Of a stretch of DNA of 64,000 nt, positions 9,153-16,791 are shown one piece after another. The first letter of the stretch is position 1; each line of letters begins with the position of its first letter. This stretch comes from JBBQXK01 sp052387255 (GTDB taxonomy: Bacteria; Pseudomonadota; Alphaproteobacteria; Rhodobacterales; Rhodobacteraceae), in the NCBI GenBank assembly GCA_052387255.1, contig JBQTJI010000019.1, forward strand, positions 124,001-188,000, written 5' to 3'. Under the pieces are notes generated by a model. That model had not been told where the DNA came from and ran no database searches. It saw only the letters and a program-made list of their open reading frames with translations. The translations under genes and the position numbers were made by a program.

Positions 9153-10029
9153 GGCCCACGCGCAAAATCTCGCGCGCCTCGTCCGGGGTGGCCACGCGGT
9201 GGCCCAGCGTCTCGACCAGATGGACCGCATCGGCCACCAGGTCCGCATTGGTGGCCAGAACGCCGCGACGGCGGTACAGGTTGTCCTCGAGGCCCACGCG
9301 CACATGGCCGCCCAGCATCACCGACAGCGCGGCCATCCGCATCTGTTCCGGCCCCGCCCCGAACACCACCCACTCCGCCCCCGCAGGCAGCATGTCGCGC
9401 AAGCCCAGCAGCGTGCGCGGATCGGACGGCGCGCTCCATTTCAGGCCCAGCCCGAACTGCACCAGCGGCGGCGGCGCGACCAGCCCCTGCGCGACCAGTT
9501 CCAGCACGATGCGCAGGTGGCCGAAATCGAACACCTCCATCTCGGGCTTCACGCCCCAGTCCTTGAACTGCGCCGCCATGGTGCGGATCATCGGCCAGGT
9601 GCTGGCATAGATCTCGTCGCCCAGCCCCGAATTGAAACTGCCGCAATCCAGGCTGCACAGGTCGGGCCGCACCTGTCCCACATGCACCATCCGCGTCGCC
9701 GCGTTCACCACATCGGTGCCGGAGGCCACCTGCAGCGGATCGTCCGGCCCGAAGATCAGCTTGCCCCCCATCCCGGCCGTCAGGTTGATCAGCGCCGGGC
9801 ACTGCGCCGCGCGCAGCCGGGCCACCGTGTCGGCATACAGCGCGGGGTCGCGGCTGCCCTTCGTCGTCGCCGGATCGCGCACATGGATGTGGATGACGGC
9901 AGCCCCGGCTGCGGCGGCGGCCATCCCGTCGGCGGCAATCTGTTCGGGCGTGACCGGCACATGGGGGCTCTTGCCGGGCGTGTCGCTGTCGCCGGTCAGC
10001 GCACAGGTGATGATGACGGGGCGGGTCAT
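9145..10029 (-). CDS. BKACE-family 3-keto-5-aminohexanoate cleavage enzyme homologue
   Basis: A 294-aa cytosolic TIM-barrel enzyme of the DUF849/BKACE family, which condenses a beta-keto acid with acetyl-CoA and exchanges the acyl groups. Conserved features are ITCALTGDSDTPGKSPHVPVT at the N-terminus, the zinc-ligand pair in AAVIHIHVRDP, the Asp/Ser stretch SLDCGSFNSG, the FDFGHLR segment, and VGLEDNLY near the C-terminus. It overlaps the aminotransferase by 4 bp. Beside an aminotransferase and a hydrolase it probably acts on a beta-keto acid formed by transamination. The substrate is unknown. Confidence 0.88.
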   Translation of the reverse strand: MTRPVIITCALTGDSDTPGKSPHVPVTPEQIAADGMAAAAAGAAVIHIHVRDPATTKGSRDPALYADTVARLRAAQCPALINLTAGMGGKLIFGPDDPLQVASGTDVVNAATRMVHVGQVRPDLCSLDCGSFNSGLGDEIYASTWPMIRTMAAQFKDWGVKPEMEVFDFGHLRIVLELVAQGLVAPPPLVQFGLGLKWSAPSDPRTLLGLRDMLPAGAEWVVFGAGPEQMRMAALSVMLGGHVRVGLEDNLYRRRGVLATNADLVADAVHLVETLGHRVATPDEAREILRVGHA

Positions 10030-11348
10030 GCTGCGGCCCTCGGCAGCACGCTGCGATAGTCGTCGAGGAACCGCTCGAACGCCGACAACAACCCGTTCAC
10101 CTCGGCCTCGGTATGGGGCAGCGACATCGCGATCATCCCGCGCGGGGTGACGTACTGGCCCGCCAGCATCATCTCCAGATGCCACAGCTTGCCCGGCCTG
10201 CGGTCCGCCGCCTCGATCGCCGCCGGGGTGATGTCGGCGGCCGGCAGGAAGTGCAGGTTGAACAGCGACCCGTACCCCGTCATCGCCGCCGCCACCCCGT
10301 GCGCATCGATCAGCCCCTGCATCGCCATCCGCAGCCGGTCGCCCAGCGCGTTGAACCGCGCCGACGCATCGGGCGTCAGCACCCGCGTCAGCCCGGCATG
10401 GCCCGCCGACATGGACAGGATGTTGTTGTTGAACGTGCCGCCATGACCAAAGGCATCCGGAGTCGTCGGATCGAAGCGGTCCATAAGGTCGGCCCGCCCC
10501 CCGAAGGCCCCGAAACTGGCACCCCCCCCGATGTACTTGCCCAGCGTCATCAGGTCGGGCACCACCCCCGTGACCGCCTGCATGCCGTTCACATGCAGCC
10601 GCGAGGTCATCACCTCGTCGAAGATCAGCAGCGCGCCGATCTCGGCCGTGACGCGCCGCAGCATGCCCAGGAAGGCGTCCGTCCCCCGGATGCACCCGCC
10701 CCCGCCCAGCATCTGTTCCAGGATCACGCAGGCAATGCTGCCGGCATGTTCGCGCAGCAGCGCCTCGGTGCCCTCGACATCGTTGTACCCGGCAAACAGA
10801 TACGGGAACGGCAGGTTCAGCACCGACCCGCCATGCGCGAAGGTCAGCACCCCGCCGTGATACCCCTCGCGGAACACCACAACCTTTTCGCGCCCTGTCA
10901 CCGCGCGGGCGGTCGAGATGGCCATGATGTTGGCCTCGGTCCCCGAGTTGGTGAACCGCACCCGCTCCAGCGCGGCAAAGCGGCTGATCAACGCCGCCCC
11001 CAGGTCGGCCTCGAACCGGTTCGGCCCGCCCAGGGCCACGCCGTTGCGCACCGCCTCGGTCATCGCCGCCTGGATGACGGGGTCGGAATGCCCGTACAGC
11101 CCCGCCGAATACTCCGACACGAAATCGGCATAGTCGTGCCCGTCGATGTCGCGCAGATGGCACCCGTGCCCCTCGGCAATCGCCACCGGAAACGGTTCGT
11201 ACCACAGGACCGAGCGCGTGTTGCCGCCCGGCAGGCTGGCCCTGGCGGCCTCGTGCCGGGCCTGGCTGGCGGGATTGGCGGCGACATAGCGCGCCGTCGC
11301 GTCGGCCACCGCCGCATCGAGGCTGCTGTTCGGAGGCGGGGTATCCAT
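10026..11348 (-). CDS. Class III PLP-dependent aminotransferase (glutamate-1-semialdehyde aminotransferase-like)
   Basis: A 440-aa cytosolic enzyme of the HemL/class III aminotransferase group. It shows VRFTNSGTEANIMAI (phosphate and cofactor contact), LLIFDEVMTSRL (Asp that binds the pyridine ring) and the PLP lysine in MTLGKYIGGGASFGAF. The gene is intact, unlike several neighbours. The context (BKACE enzyme, GntR, peptide-type importer) points to catabolism of an amino compound rather than haem synthesis. A perfect 16-bp palindrome lies just upstream of the start and could control it. Confidence 0.88.
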   Translation of the reverse strand: MDTPPPNSSLDAAVADATARYVAANPASQARHEAARASLPGGNTRSVLWYEPFPVAIAEGHGCHLRDIDGHDYADFVSEYSAGLYGHSDPVIQAAMTEAVRNGVALGGPNRFEADLGAALISRFAALERVRFTNSGTEANIMAISTARAVTGREKVVVFREGYHGGVLTFAHGGSVLNLPFPYLFAGYNDVEGTEALLREHAGSIACVILEQMLGGGGCIRGTDAFLGMLRRVTAEIGALLIFDEVMTSRLHVNGMQAVTGVVPDLMTLGKYIGGGASFGAFGGRADLMDRFDPTTPDAFGHGGTFNNNILSMSAGHAGLTRVLTPDASARFNALGDRLRMAMQGLIDAHGVAAAMTGYGSLFNLHFLPAADITPAAIEAADRRPGKLWHLEMMLAGQYVTPRGMIAMSLPHTEAEVNGLLSAFERFLDDYRSVLPRAAA

Positions 11349-11358
11349 CGAGTCCTCG

Positions 11359-11374
11359 AAAGTTGATCAACTTT
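11359..11374 (-). promoter_or_regulatory. Perfect palindrome upstream of the aminotransferase, candidate GntR operator
   Basis: AAAGTTGATCAACTTT is a perfect 16-bp palindrome about 11 bp upstream of the aminotransferase ATG. Its TTGATCAA core recurs at 11556-11563 and 12665-12672, the latter upstream of the phosphotriesterase. The regulator encoded in this operon is of the GntR type, which binds short palindromes. The assignment to that regulator is inferred. Confidence 0.55.
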
Positions 11375-11555
11375 TCGAAACGTGCCGCCAGCCGCAAGAG
11401 GTGTCAAACGATTCCTTTCAGGGTCTGATCAAGCGCCAGACCGACCAGCAAGGCCCGTGAAGAAACCATTCCTCAATGAGTACAATGCCTTGAAGAAAGG
11501 TCCCTGCGCGTGGGCCGCGACGTGATCCCGATGCAGGGCGCGCCTCATGGCATGA

Positions 11556-11563
11556 TTGATCAA
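11556..11563. promoter_or_regulatory. Second TTGATCAA core in the operon
   Basis: TTGATCAA sits in the gap between the phosphotriesterase remnant and the aminotransferase, about 200 bp upstream of the latter. The flanks (ATGA and AAAA) are not symmetrical beyond the core, so this is weaker than the site at 11359-11374. The 231-bp gap otherwise shows no gene. Confidence 0.35.
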
Positions 11564-11579
11564 AAAAGAGCGCGCTGCC

Positions 11580-12622
11580 CTATGCCGACGCCTGACGCCC
11601 CGCGGCAGCCCGGAATGTCAGCAGATCGCGCGGGGTGTTCACCACCATGTCGGCGATGGCATCCTCGCCGATGCCCATGCGGCGCATGCGCGGCAGGATG
11701 TTGCGCGTCACATGGGCATAGCCGGGGCCGCCATGGCGCGACAGCCACATCTTGCCGTCCACGTCATGCGACAGCACGATCCGGCGCTGGAACCCCCGGT
11801 CGATCAGGAACCGGATCGCCTCGATCCGGGCCGCGTCGTTGGGCATGGCGATGTGCGGGGCGGGCCAGCAGTACGAAAACTCGTGTCCGAACCGGTCCCA
11901 CTCCAGGACGCACCCCGTGCGCGCCAGCGCCAGCAGGCCGTCGCGGGTGAACACCGTGCGGTCGATGTGGTCGATGATCGTGCGCGAGATGTCGGCCCCC
12001 GCAGCGGCCAGGATGTCGATGATCTCGAACGGGGCCGCCACGTCGCGGCCCGCAGCGCCCTCGCCTCCTGCGCCGTCAGGGGCCAGGAACAGCCGATTTC
12101 GCCGATGATTCCCGCCCTGATGCCCGTGCCGTCCACGCCTTCGGTCACGTCCGCCACGATGCGCCGCACCATGTCGTCCTCGGTCATCGCGGCCACTTCG
12201 GGCGGATGGGCCGCATCCACGTACCAGGCGCAGCCCATCACGATGTTCAGCCCCGTCGCCTGCGCGATCCTCCGCAACCCGGCGGCGTTGCGTCCCAGCC
12301 CGATGCTGGACACATCGACGATGGTGCGCCCCCCGGCCTGCGCGAACAGCAGCGCCTCTTCTGCGGCGGCGGTTTCGTCGTCCATCACCGTGTTGTCCAG
12401 ATTGGGCTGCCCGCCATAGGCCAGCTTGCCCAGAAGTGCTGCCGAATAGGGGGCGTGATAGTTGGCCAGACGACGCGGATCGGCGGGCGGCGGCACCAGC
12501 GCGCGGGCATCGACCAGCAGGTGCTCGTGCATCAGCGTGGGGCCAAGGTCTCCGGGGCGGATCGGGCCGCAGACGGTCTGCACCTGCCCGTCGATGCCCC
12601 TGCGGTCGGTCGGTTCGTGCAT
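11580..12622 (-). pseudogene. Phosphotriesterase-family hydrolase with internal out-of-frame deletion
   Basis: The N-terminal part is a clear phosphotriesterase-like TIM-barrel hydrolase: metal-binding LMHEHLLVDA, VDVSSIGLGRN, and the bridging Glu in GEIGCSWPL. At 12044-12050 the frame is lost inside GGCCGCG. Translation resumes in another frame at AAPFEIIDILAAAG and continues with HIDRTVF and LSHDVDGK (further metal ligands) to a normal C-terminus at 11580. Compared with the family, about 17 residues including the beta-5 metal-ligand His are missing. The junction fits recombination between two GGCCGCG repeats. I place the start at ATG 12622 after GGACAGG; ATG 12640 is an alternative. It would have been the first gene of the catabolic operon. 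Confidence 0.82.
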
Positions 12623-12664
12623 CGCGGTGTCCTGTCCCATGGCGGCGTCACCGCAGATCAGGAA

Positions 12665-12672
12665 TTGATCAA
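12665..12672 (-). promoter_or_regulatory. TTGATCAA site upstream of the phosphotriesterase remnant
   Basis: TTGATCAA within AATTGATCAAAT lies about 43 bp upstream of the likely start, a normal place for an operator overlapping a promoter. It shares the core of the palindrome at 11359-11374. I infer a second GntR operator at the head of the operon. Confidence 0.45.
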
Positions 12673-12778
12673 ATGGACTTGTCAAGCCGGTGGAGTTTCG
12701 GATCAGCCGTTTCAGGAAGGACAATCAAGATCGGTGATTGCATAGAAAAACCCGGATCGCGTCGGGTTCGTCCCCCCT

Positions 12779-12864
12779 GGGACCGGTCGTCCCGGCAAGG
12801 GCCGGGACCCCGATCAAACCGCGCCAAGGGTCGGGGTCCCGGTCTTTGCCGGGACGACTGGTCC
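12779..12864. repeat. Long hairpin: 34-bp inverted repeat with 18-nt loop
   Basis: The left arm 12779-12812 (begins GGACCGGTCGTCCCGGCAAG) pairs with the right arm 12831-12864 (ends CCGGGACGACTGGTCC) across an 18-nt loop. Only three positions differ, and each is a G opposite T, so the RNA stem written in the plus sense keeps pairing through G-U wobbles. It lies between the phosphotriesterase remnant and the BLUF gene. It may be a REP-type repeat, a terminator for the BLUF gene, or the footprint of a small mobile element. I saw no second copy in the window. Confidence 0.75.
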
Positions 12865-12895
12865 GGGGGATGATCCCGATTGCACCCGTCCTGCC

Positions 12896-13303
12896 CTAAT
12901 CGGCGGGCAACTCGGCCAGACGCCGGAAGATGCCCACCACCTCGTCCTCGGTCGCTTTCTCCGGCACTCCGGCATGCACCTCGTCGCGCGACCAGACCCA
13001 GCTGCGCGCGGGGTCGTCGCGCATCGCCCAGGCCGCGAACAGCCGCCCGTCCTCGGGGATCGCCCGGTGCGTCAGTCGGCGCACCTCGACATGCCGGTCA
13101 TCCTGCACGATCCGCCCGAAGGTCGCCCGCACCTTGGCCTCGGGTCCCTCCAGCATCTGCAGGAACAGGTCGTCCCGACAGATCAGCGCCCCGGTGATCC
13201 CGTCCCGCGCATTGCACCGCCGCGCGTCCATCAGGATGCCCTGCAGCACCGAGCCGTCATAGCCGAAGGGGCGCGAGATGTAGGTGAGCTGCAGCAGGGA
13301 CAT
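12896..13303 (-). CDS. BLUF-domain blue-light sensor protein
   Basis: A 135-aa protein made almost entirely of a BLUF (sensor of blue light using FAD) domain. The residues that tune the flavin are present: Tyr8 (in LTYISR), Asn31 (in RRCNARDGITG) and Gln49 (in FLQMLEG). The last 40 residues are a helical cap. There is no attached output domain, so it should act on a partner protein. The ATG at 13303 gives the expected family N-terminus MSLLQLTYISR. It is monocistronic, with no obvious partner next door. Confidence 0.9.
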   Translation of the reverse strand: MSLLQLTYISRPFGYDGSVLQGILMDARRCNARDGITGALICRDDLFLQMLEGPEAKVRATFGRIVQDDRHVEVRRLTHRAIPEDGRLFAAWAMRDDPARSWVWSRDEVHAGVPEKATEDEVVGIFRRLAELPAD

Positions 13304-13479
13304 GGGGGTGGGTGGCCTTTCAGGGAGAGCAAGCGTTGCCTAAGAGCTCGAAACTTATCCGACCCGATCAATCCGAACTTGCAAGCTGCTGTTTGATCTG
13401 GTAAAGACTGCTTGGATTGCAAAGCCGGACGACGAGTCCAGCCTTGCAACCCCAAGACTTACGTTGTGTGCTTAGCTGC

Positions 13480-13983
13480 TCATCCACCACCCCCCGGACC
13501 GGCTTCACGGCCTTGTGCTTGGGGTTCCGTCAGGTGGTCAACCTGACGCTCTGACATGGCCGGTGGCGTTTCCTTCACGGGGTTCGCGTCACCGGTCAAT
13601 TCTTTGATCCACCAGCCTTTGCCGGAGATGTTCTGCAGTTTCGGGGCACGGCTGAGCCGCGCGCTTAGCGTAGAGACGGGTTCTTTGCCCCCAACCTTGT
13701 ACCCCTGTGCAGCCAGCGCATGGAGAAGTTCGCGAGTGTTCAGCGGCTTGCCTGTGGATGCCAAAATGGAAACCACGTAAGTCTCGGTTTCCGCTAGCGC
13801 ACCAGTGACGGCAACCTGACGCGAGGCCGACTTCAGTTGGCGCGGCGCAGCATCTTGTATGACGCCCCCCGCAACCTCGCCATACATCCGTATAAAATCA
13901 TCCCAGCGTTGCGCATCAGCCAACAGGGAATCGCGCTTCGCCATTGCGGCAAGGAGAACAGAATCTGGCACGGCGGACCCCAT
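13480..13983 (-). CDS. Small protein with HARE-HTH-like winged helix
   Basis: The central region (about residues 60-130) reads ETYVVSILASTGKPLNTREL ... GGKEPVSTLSARLSR ... GKGWWIKE. That resembles the HARE-HTH winged helix found with chromatin, restriction and DNA-modification proteins. A helical N-terminal segment (LAAMAKRDSLLADAQRWDDF) precedes it and a proline/glutamine-rich tail follows. The start is uncertain. ATG 13983 gives 167 aa, while GTG 14187 or ATG 14163 would extend it by up to 68 residues of low-complexity sequence. Third-position G/C bias is weaker than in neighbouring genes, suggesting acquired DNA. The function is unknown; DNA binding is inferred from the fold only. Confidence 0.55.
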   Translation of the reverse strand: MGSAVPDSVLLAAMAKRDSLLADAQRWDDFIRMYGEVAGGVIQDAAPRQLKSASRQVAVTGALAETETYVVSILASTGKPLNTRELLHALAAQGYKVGGKEPVSTLSARLSRAPKLQNISGKGWWIKELTGDANPVKETPPAMSERQVDHLTEPQAQGREAGPGGGG

Positions 13984-14439
13984 CGGCTGCACGCCTAAGG
14001 AATACTCCAATACGGATACGGATGCAAGGGGCTTGTGGCGGGCATTTCTTGGCTTGGGGGCTTCGACGCGGGTGGCCGTCACCGCCGTGCCAGCAATACG
14101 ACCGCTCCGTATGGGGGGCGTCACTGTTGGCGGACGCCAGCATGAATCCTCCATTGCGGTCATCCTGCTGCGTTGCAACCAAGTCACCGCAAGGGCGCGG
14201 GATGCTTGCGACTACCGGTGACGCAAGCCTCGTAGCGTTCATGCCGTCATGGCCGATGCGATCGCTTTGTATGACCGAAGTGCGTACGCGCAGACCTTCG
14301 CATCGAGGATGACGAGAGGAGTGCAATTGCCAGCACGCCGAAGCCTCGCAGCGCAAACATTACCAAATCGCCAAGATTGGCGCGTAACAAATTGAAAACA
14401 AACACATCAGCGAACATAACACATGTGTTAGGCCCCCCC
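13984..14439. other. Stretch without a convincing gene
   Basis: About 450 bases between the HARE-HTH-like gene and sdhB. The part beside the former may be its N-terminal extension. The rest has mixed codon use in all frames and falls to clearly lower GC near sdhB (14380-14425). I see no RNA gene, terminator or clear repeat here. Confidence 0.5.
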
Positions 14440-15216
14440 TCACACCACCCGTTCCACCATCTGCTTCTTGATTTCGGCAATCGCCCTTGCCGGGTTCAGG
14501 CCCTTGGGGCAGGTCTTGGCGCAGTTCATGATCGTGTGGCAGCGGTACAGCTTGAAGGGGTCCTCCAGCTGGTCCAGCCGCTCGGGCGTCGCCTCGTCGC
14601 GACTGTCGATGATCCAGCGATAGGCATGCAGCAAGGCGGCAGGTCCGAGGTAGCGGTCGCTGTTCCACCAGTAGCTGGGGCAGGACGTCGAACAACAGGC
14701 GCACATCACGCATTCATAAAGCCCGTCCAGTTTCTCCCGGTCGCCGATGGACTGCTTCCATTCCTTGGCCGGGGTGTTCGACTTCGTCTCGAGCCAGGGC
14801 ATGATTGACGCATGCTGGGCGTAGAAATGGGTCAGGTCGGGGATCAGGTCCTTGATGACGGGCATGTGGGGCAGGGGATAGATGCGGACGTCCGCCTTGA
14901 CCTCGTCCAGCCCATAGATGCAGGCCAGCGTGTTGATGCCGTCGATGTTCATGGCGCAGGATCCGCAGATCCCCTCGCGGCAGGACCGCCGGAAGGTCAG
15001 CGTCGGGTCGATCTCGTTCTTGATCTTGATCAGCGCGTCCAGGACCATCGGGCCGCACTTGTCCAGATCGACGAAATAGGTGTCGACGCGCGGGTTCTGT
15101 CCGTCATCGGGGTTCCAGCGATAGATCAGGAACTTGCGCACGTTCTTGCCCTCGGGCCGGGGCCAGGTCTTGCCGGTGCGGATCTTCGAGTTCTTGGGCA
15201 GCGTGAATTGCACCAT
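14440..15216 (-). CDS. sdhB: Succinate dehydrogenase iron-sulfur subunit
   Basis: The electron-transfer subunit of complex II, 258 aa, on the cytoplasmic face of the inner membrane. The 2Fe-2S domain shows SCREGICGSCAMNIDG with a further Cys in LACIYG. The C-terminal ferredoxin domain carries ECVMCACCSTSCPSYWW and the later Cys set HTIMNCAKTCPKGLNP, giving the 4Fe-4S and 3Fe-4S centres. It is full length with ATG at 15216. It starts 3 bp after a small lipoprotein gene, and is the last gene of the sdh operon although about 2.3 kb separates it from sdhA. Confidence 0.97.
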   Translation of the reverse strand: MVQFTLPKNSKIRTGKTWPRPEGKNVRKFLIYRWNPDDGQNPRVDTYFVDLDKCGPMVLDALIKIKNEIDPTLTFRRSCREGICGSCAMNIDGINTLACIYGLDEVKADVRIYPLPHMPVIKDLIPDLTHFYAQHASIMPWLETKSNTPAKEWKQSIGDREKLDGLYECVMCACCSTSCPSYWWNSDRYLGPAALLHAYRWIIDSRDEATPERLDQLEDPFKLYRCHTIMNCAKTCPKGLNPARAIAEIKKQMVERVV

Positions 15217-15219
15217 GTC

Positions 15220-15501
15220 TCACCCCCTCCAGGCGGGCTGATCGTACAAGGCCTTGGTCGGCGGCTGGCCGGACCGGCGGCGGACGCAGGCCGCAAAGAC
15301 CTGCGCCGGGTCGCGCCCCGAGAGGTAGTCCGATGATACCGTCACGTCCAGCATGGCGCTTGGCCCGTCGCTGCCGATGCCGACGCCGAAGGTGCCGCGC
15401 GGGCCGGTGGCCAGGCGCGCGTCGTCCACGCACAACCGTTCGGCCCGCTCGACGGGGATGGGCGCGCAGGCGGCCAGCAGCACAAGGGGAGCGACCCGCA
15501 T
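15220..15501 (-). CDS. Small putative lipoprotein in the sdh operon
   Basis: A 93-aa protein starting MRVAPLVLLAACAP, which looks like a short lipoprotein signal with the lipobox Cys at residue 12. The mature part has two more Cys (LCVDD, AACVRRR) that could form a disulfide. No family is recognised. Its ATG overlaps the stop of the preceding lipoprotein gene and it ends just before sdhB, so it is co-transcribed with the complex II genes. A role in envelope maintenance or complex assembly is only a guess. Confidence 0.65.
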   Translation of the reverse strand: MRVAPLVLLAACAPIPVERAERLCVDDARLATGPRGTFGVGIGSDGPSAMLDVTVSSDYLSGRDPAQVFAACVRRRSGQPPTKALYDQPAWRG

Positions 15502-15818
15502 CACGGCACCACCGCGATGGGGGCCAGTCCCTGCGACGCAAGGCAGCCCTGCGTCGCGGGCCGGTTGCCGATGGCGCGGATGCGGGCCACCGTCGTGGTC
15601 CCGGCCCGCGCGCCCACGTCGCGCGCCAGGGCCTCGACCTCGGAGGGATCGGCGTTGCGGATCACGCAGGTCGTCGCGGTTTCGGCCTGCGGGCGGGGGT
15701 ACTGGTTGACCAGCACATTGACCACCACCGACCGCGCGGCGCGGTCGGTGAAGTTGTCGACCGCAGCCTGGGGCGAGCAGGCGGCCAGCAGGAGAAACAA
15801 GGGCGCAATGCGCATCAT
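15501..15818 (-). CDS. Small putative lipoprotein (Cys-paired) in the sdh operon
   Basis: A 105-aa predicted lipoprotein, N-terminus MMRIAPLFLLLAACSP with lipobox Cys at residue 14. The mature region has a TTCVIRNA segment and a second Cys in TQGCLASQG. The same spacing pattern (TCV, then about 45-50 residues, then a Cys) occurs in the lipoprotein at 16323-16631, so the two are probably distant paralogues. The double ATG at its start overlaps the VapD stop codon, suggesting coupled translation. Function unknown. Confidence 0.65.
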   Translation of the reverse strand: MMRIAPLFLLLAACSPQAAVDNFTDRAARSVVVNVLVNQYPRPQAETATTCVIRNADPSEVEALARDVGARAGTTTVARIRAIGNRPATQGCLASQGLAPIAVVP

Positions 15819-16171
15819 CTCCGTTGGGCCACGGCACGCTCGACGGCGGGCATCAGATCGTTGTTGTCCTCGATCCGCAACATGCGGATATCCTTTACTG
15901 CGGGCGCGAACCACGCAAAGTCAGCCGTCAACTGCTGAACCGCCAGAACGCAGGTCACGGCATCCACGCCATCGTTGCCAAAATAGACCGACCCTTGCAT
16001 CCGTTCAAAGCCGTGTCTCCGCAGGGCCGCCCCTACGTCATTGTAGGCATTCTGCCACGAGGCATTGTGATAGCTTTCACTCAGCACCTTGGTGTCCAGA
16101 TCAAAGGCTATGGCATACACAACGGGTTTCCTTCCCGAGTTGTGCCCGAAGGCGGCACGTGTGTTCATCAT
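15815..16171 (-). CDS. vapD: VapD-family protein (Cas2-like endoribonuclease fold)
   Basis: A 118-aa protein matching the virulence-associated protein D family: YAIAFDLDTKVLSESYHN, then a QGSVYFG core, VTCVLAVQQLT, and the signature ending DIRMLRIEDNNDLMPAVE. VapD proteins have a ferredoxin-like fold close to Cas2. The Helicobacter member is an mRNA-cleaving toxin, and the Asp in FDLD is the equivalent metal or catalytic residue. Full length with ATG 16171 (or 16168) after GGGAG. It lies inside the sdh operon and its stop overlaps the next gene. No classical antitoxin is adjacent; only a 39-codon frame at 16202-16320 lies upstream. Confidence 0.82.
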   Translation of the reverse strand: MMNTRAAFGHNSGRKPVVYAIAFDLDTKVLSESYHNASWQNAYNDVGAALRRHGFERMQGSVYFGNDGVDAVTCVLAVQQLTADFAWFAPAVKDIRMLRIEDNNDLMPAVERAVAQRR

Positions 16172-16201
16172 GGTCTCCCTTCCGCACAGGACGCGACCCT
16201 A

Positions 16202-16320
16202 TCAGCAAAGGCGCACATCGGGCGCTATCTTCTTCGGGCCGGTGACGTTCTCGGCCAACACCTGCGGATCGAAGGCGGCAAGGGCAATGTCGCATGGGGC
16301 AAGGATGGTGCGCCTCATGC
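16202..16320 (-). CDS. Possible 39-codon small protein upstream of vapD
   Basis: An open frame MRRTILAPCDIALAAFD... begins 2 bp after the stop of the lipoprotein gene at 16323 and ends 30 bp before vapD. About four fifths of its codons end in G or C, as in real genes here, but the start lacks a strong ribosome-binding site. It matches nothing I recognise. It could be a real operon member, even an antitoxin for VapD, or a chance frame. Confidence 0.25.
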
Positions 16321-16322
16321 CT

Positions 16323-16631
16323 TCATCCCGTCGTTCGCGGTGCTGCGGCGATGCAGGCCGCAACGCCGGGTCGCGCCAGAACGGACGTAACGAAGGCTTC
16401 AGCCCGCGCGGCATCGTCCAGCGTGCCCGAGTTCGGAAGCTCCAGAAGTTCGACCTGGCTCAGCCCCTTCATCACGCAGGTCGCCGCGGCCTCGGTCTGG
16501 ACGCCGGGGGCCAGCGTCGCCAGCGGCGGGGTGATCCCCTCGCGGGTCACCTTGCGCGACTCGGCATAGATCGCCGCTGCGCACCCCGTTTGCGCCATTG
16601 CAGCCACCAGCAAGAGGACTCGAACCATCAT
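16323..16631 (-). CDS. Small putative lipoprotein in the sdh operon
   Basis: A 102-aa predicted lipoprotein (MMVRVLLLVAAMAQTGCA, lipobox Cys 17). The mature part has ATCVMKGLS and a later Cys in VAACIAAAP, the same Cys layout as the lipoprotein at 15501-15818. It follows the methyltransferase gene after a 160-bp gap that shows no gene. The position between sdhA and vapD implies co-transcription. Function not recognised. Confidence 0.65.
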   Translation of the reverse strand: MMVRVLLLVAAMAQTGCAAAIYAESRKVTREGITPPLATLAPGVQTEAAATCVMKGLSQVELLELPNSGTLDDAARAEAFVTSVLARPGVAACIAAAPRTTG

Positions 16632-16791
16632 CTCAGCAAACCCCTGCCCAAGGCGCGATCTTCGTCATGGCGATCCCGCGTTCGTCGACCGTCGTCGGCA
16701 GACACCGACTGGGTCAACGTGCGGAAGGCGCAAAGGTTCCGGCAAGGGGCGGCGCTTCTGACGTGCTTGCCCCATGATCGTTGCCCCCGTT

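Noticed and set aside
10026..11348. Haem-biosynthetic hemL
   Set aside because: The fold is the same, but the gene is in a GntR-controlled catabolic operon with a BKACE enzyme and a peptide-type importer.
13916..14356. 146-codon minus-strand frame overlapping the HARE-HTH-like gene
   Set aside because: Composition and Cys/Arg content look random and it overlaps the better-supported frame.
15815..16171. Genuine cas2
   Set aside because: The sequence carries the VapD signature (MLRIEDNNDLMP) and there is no cas1 or repeat array nearby.
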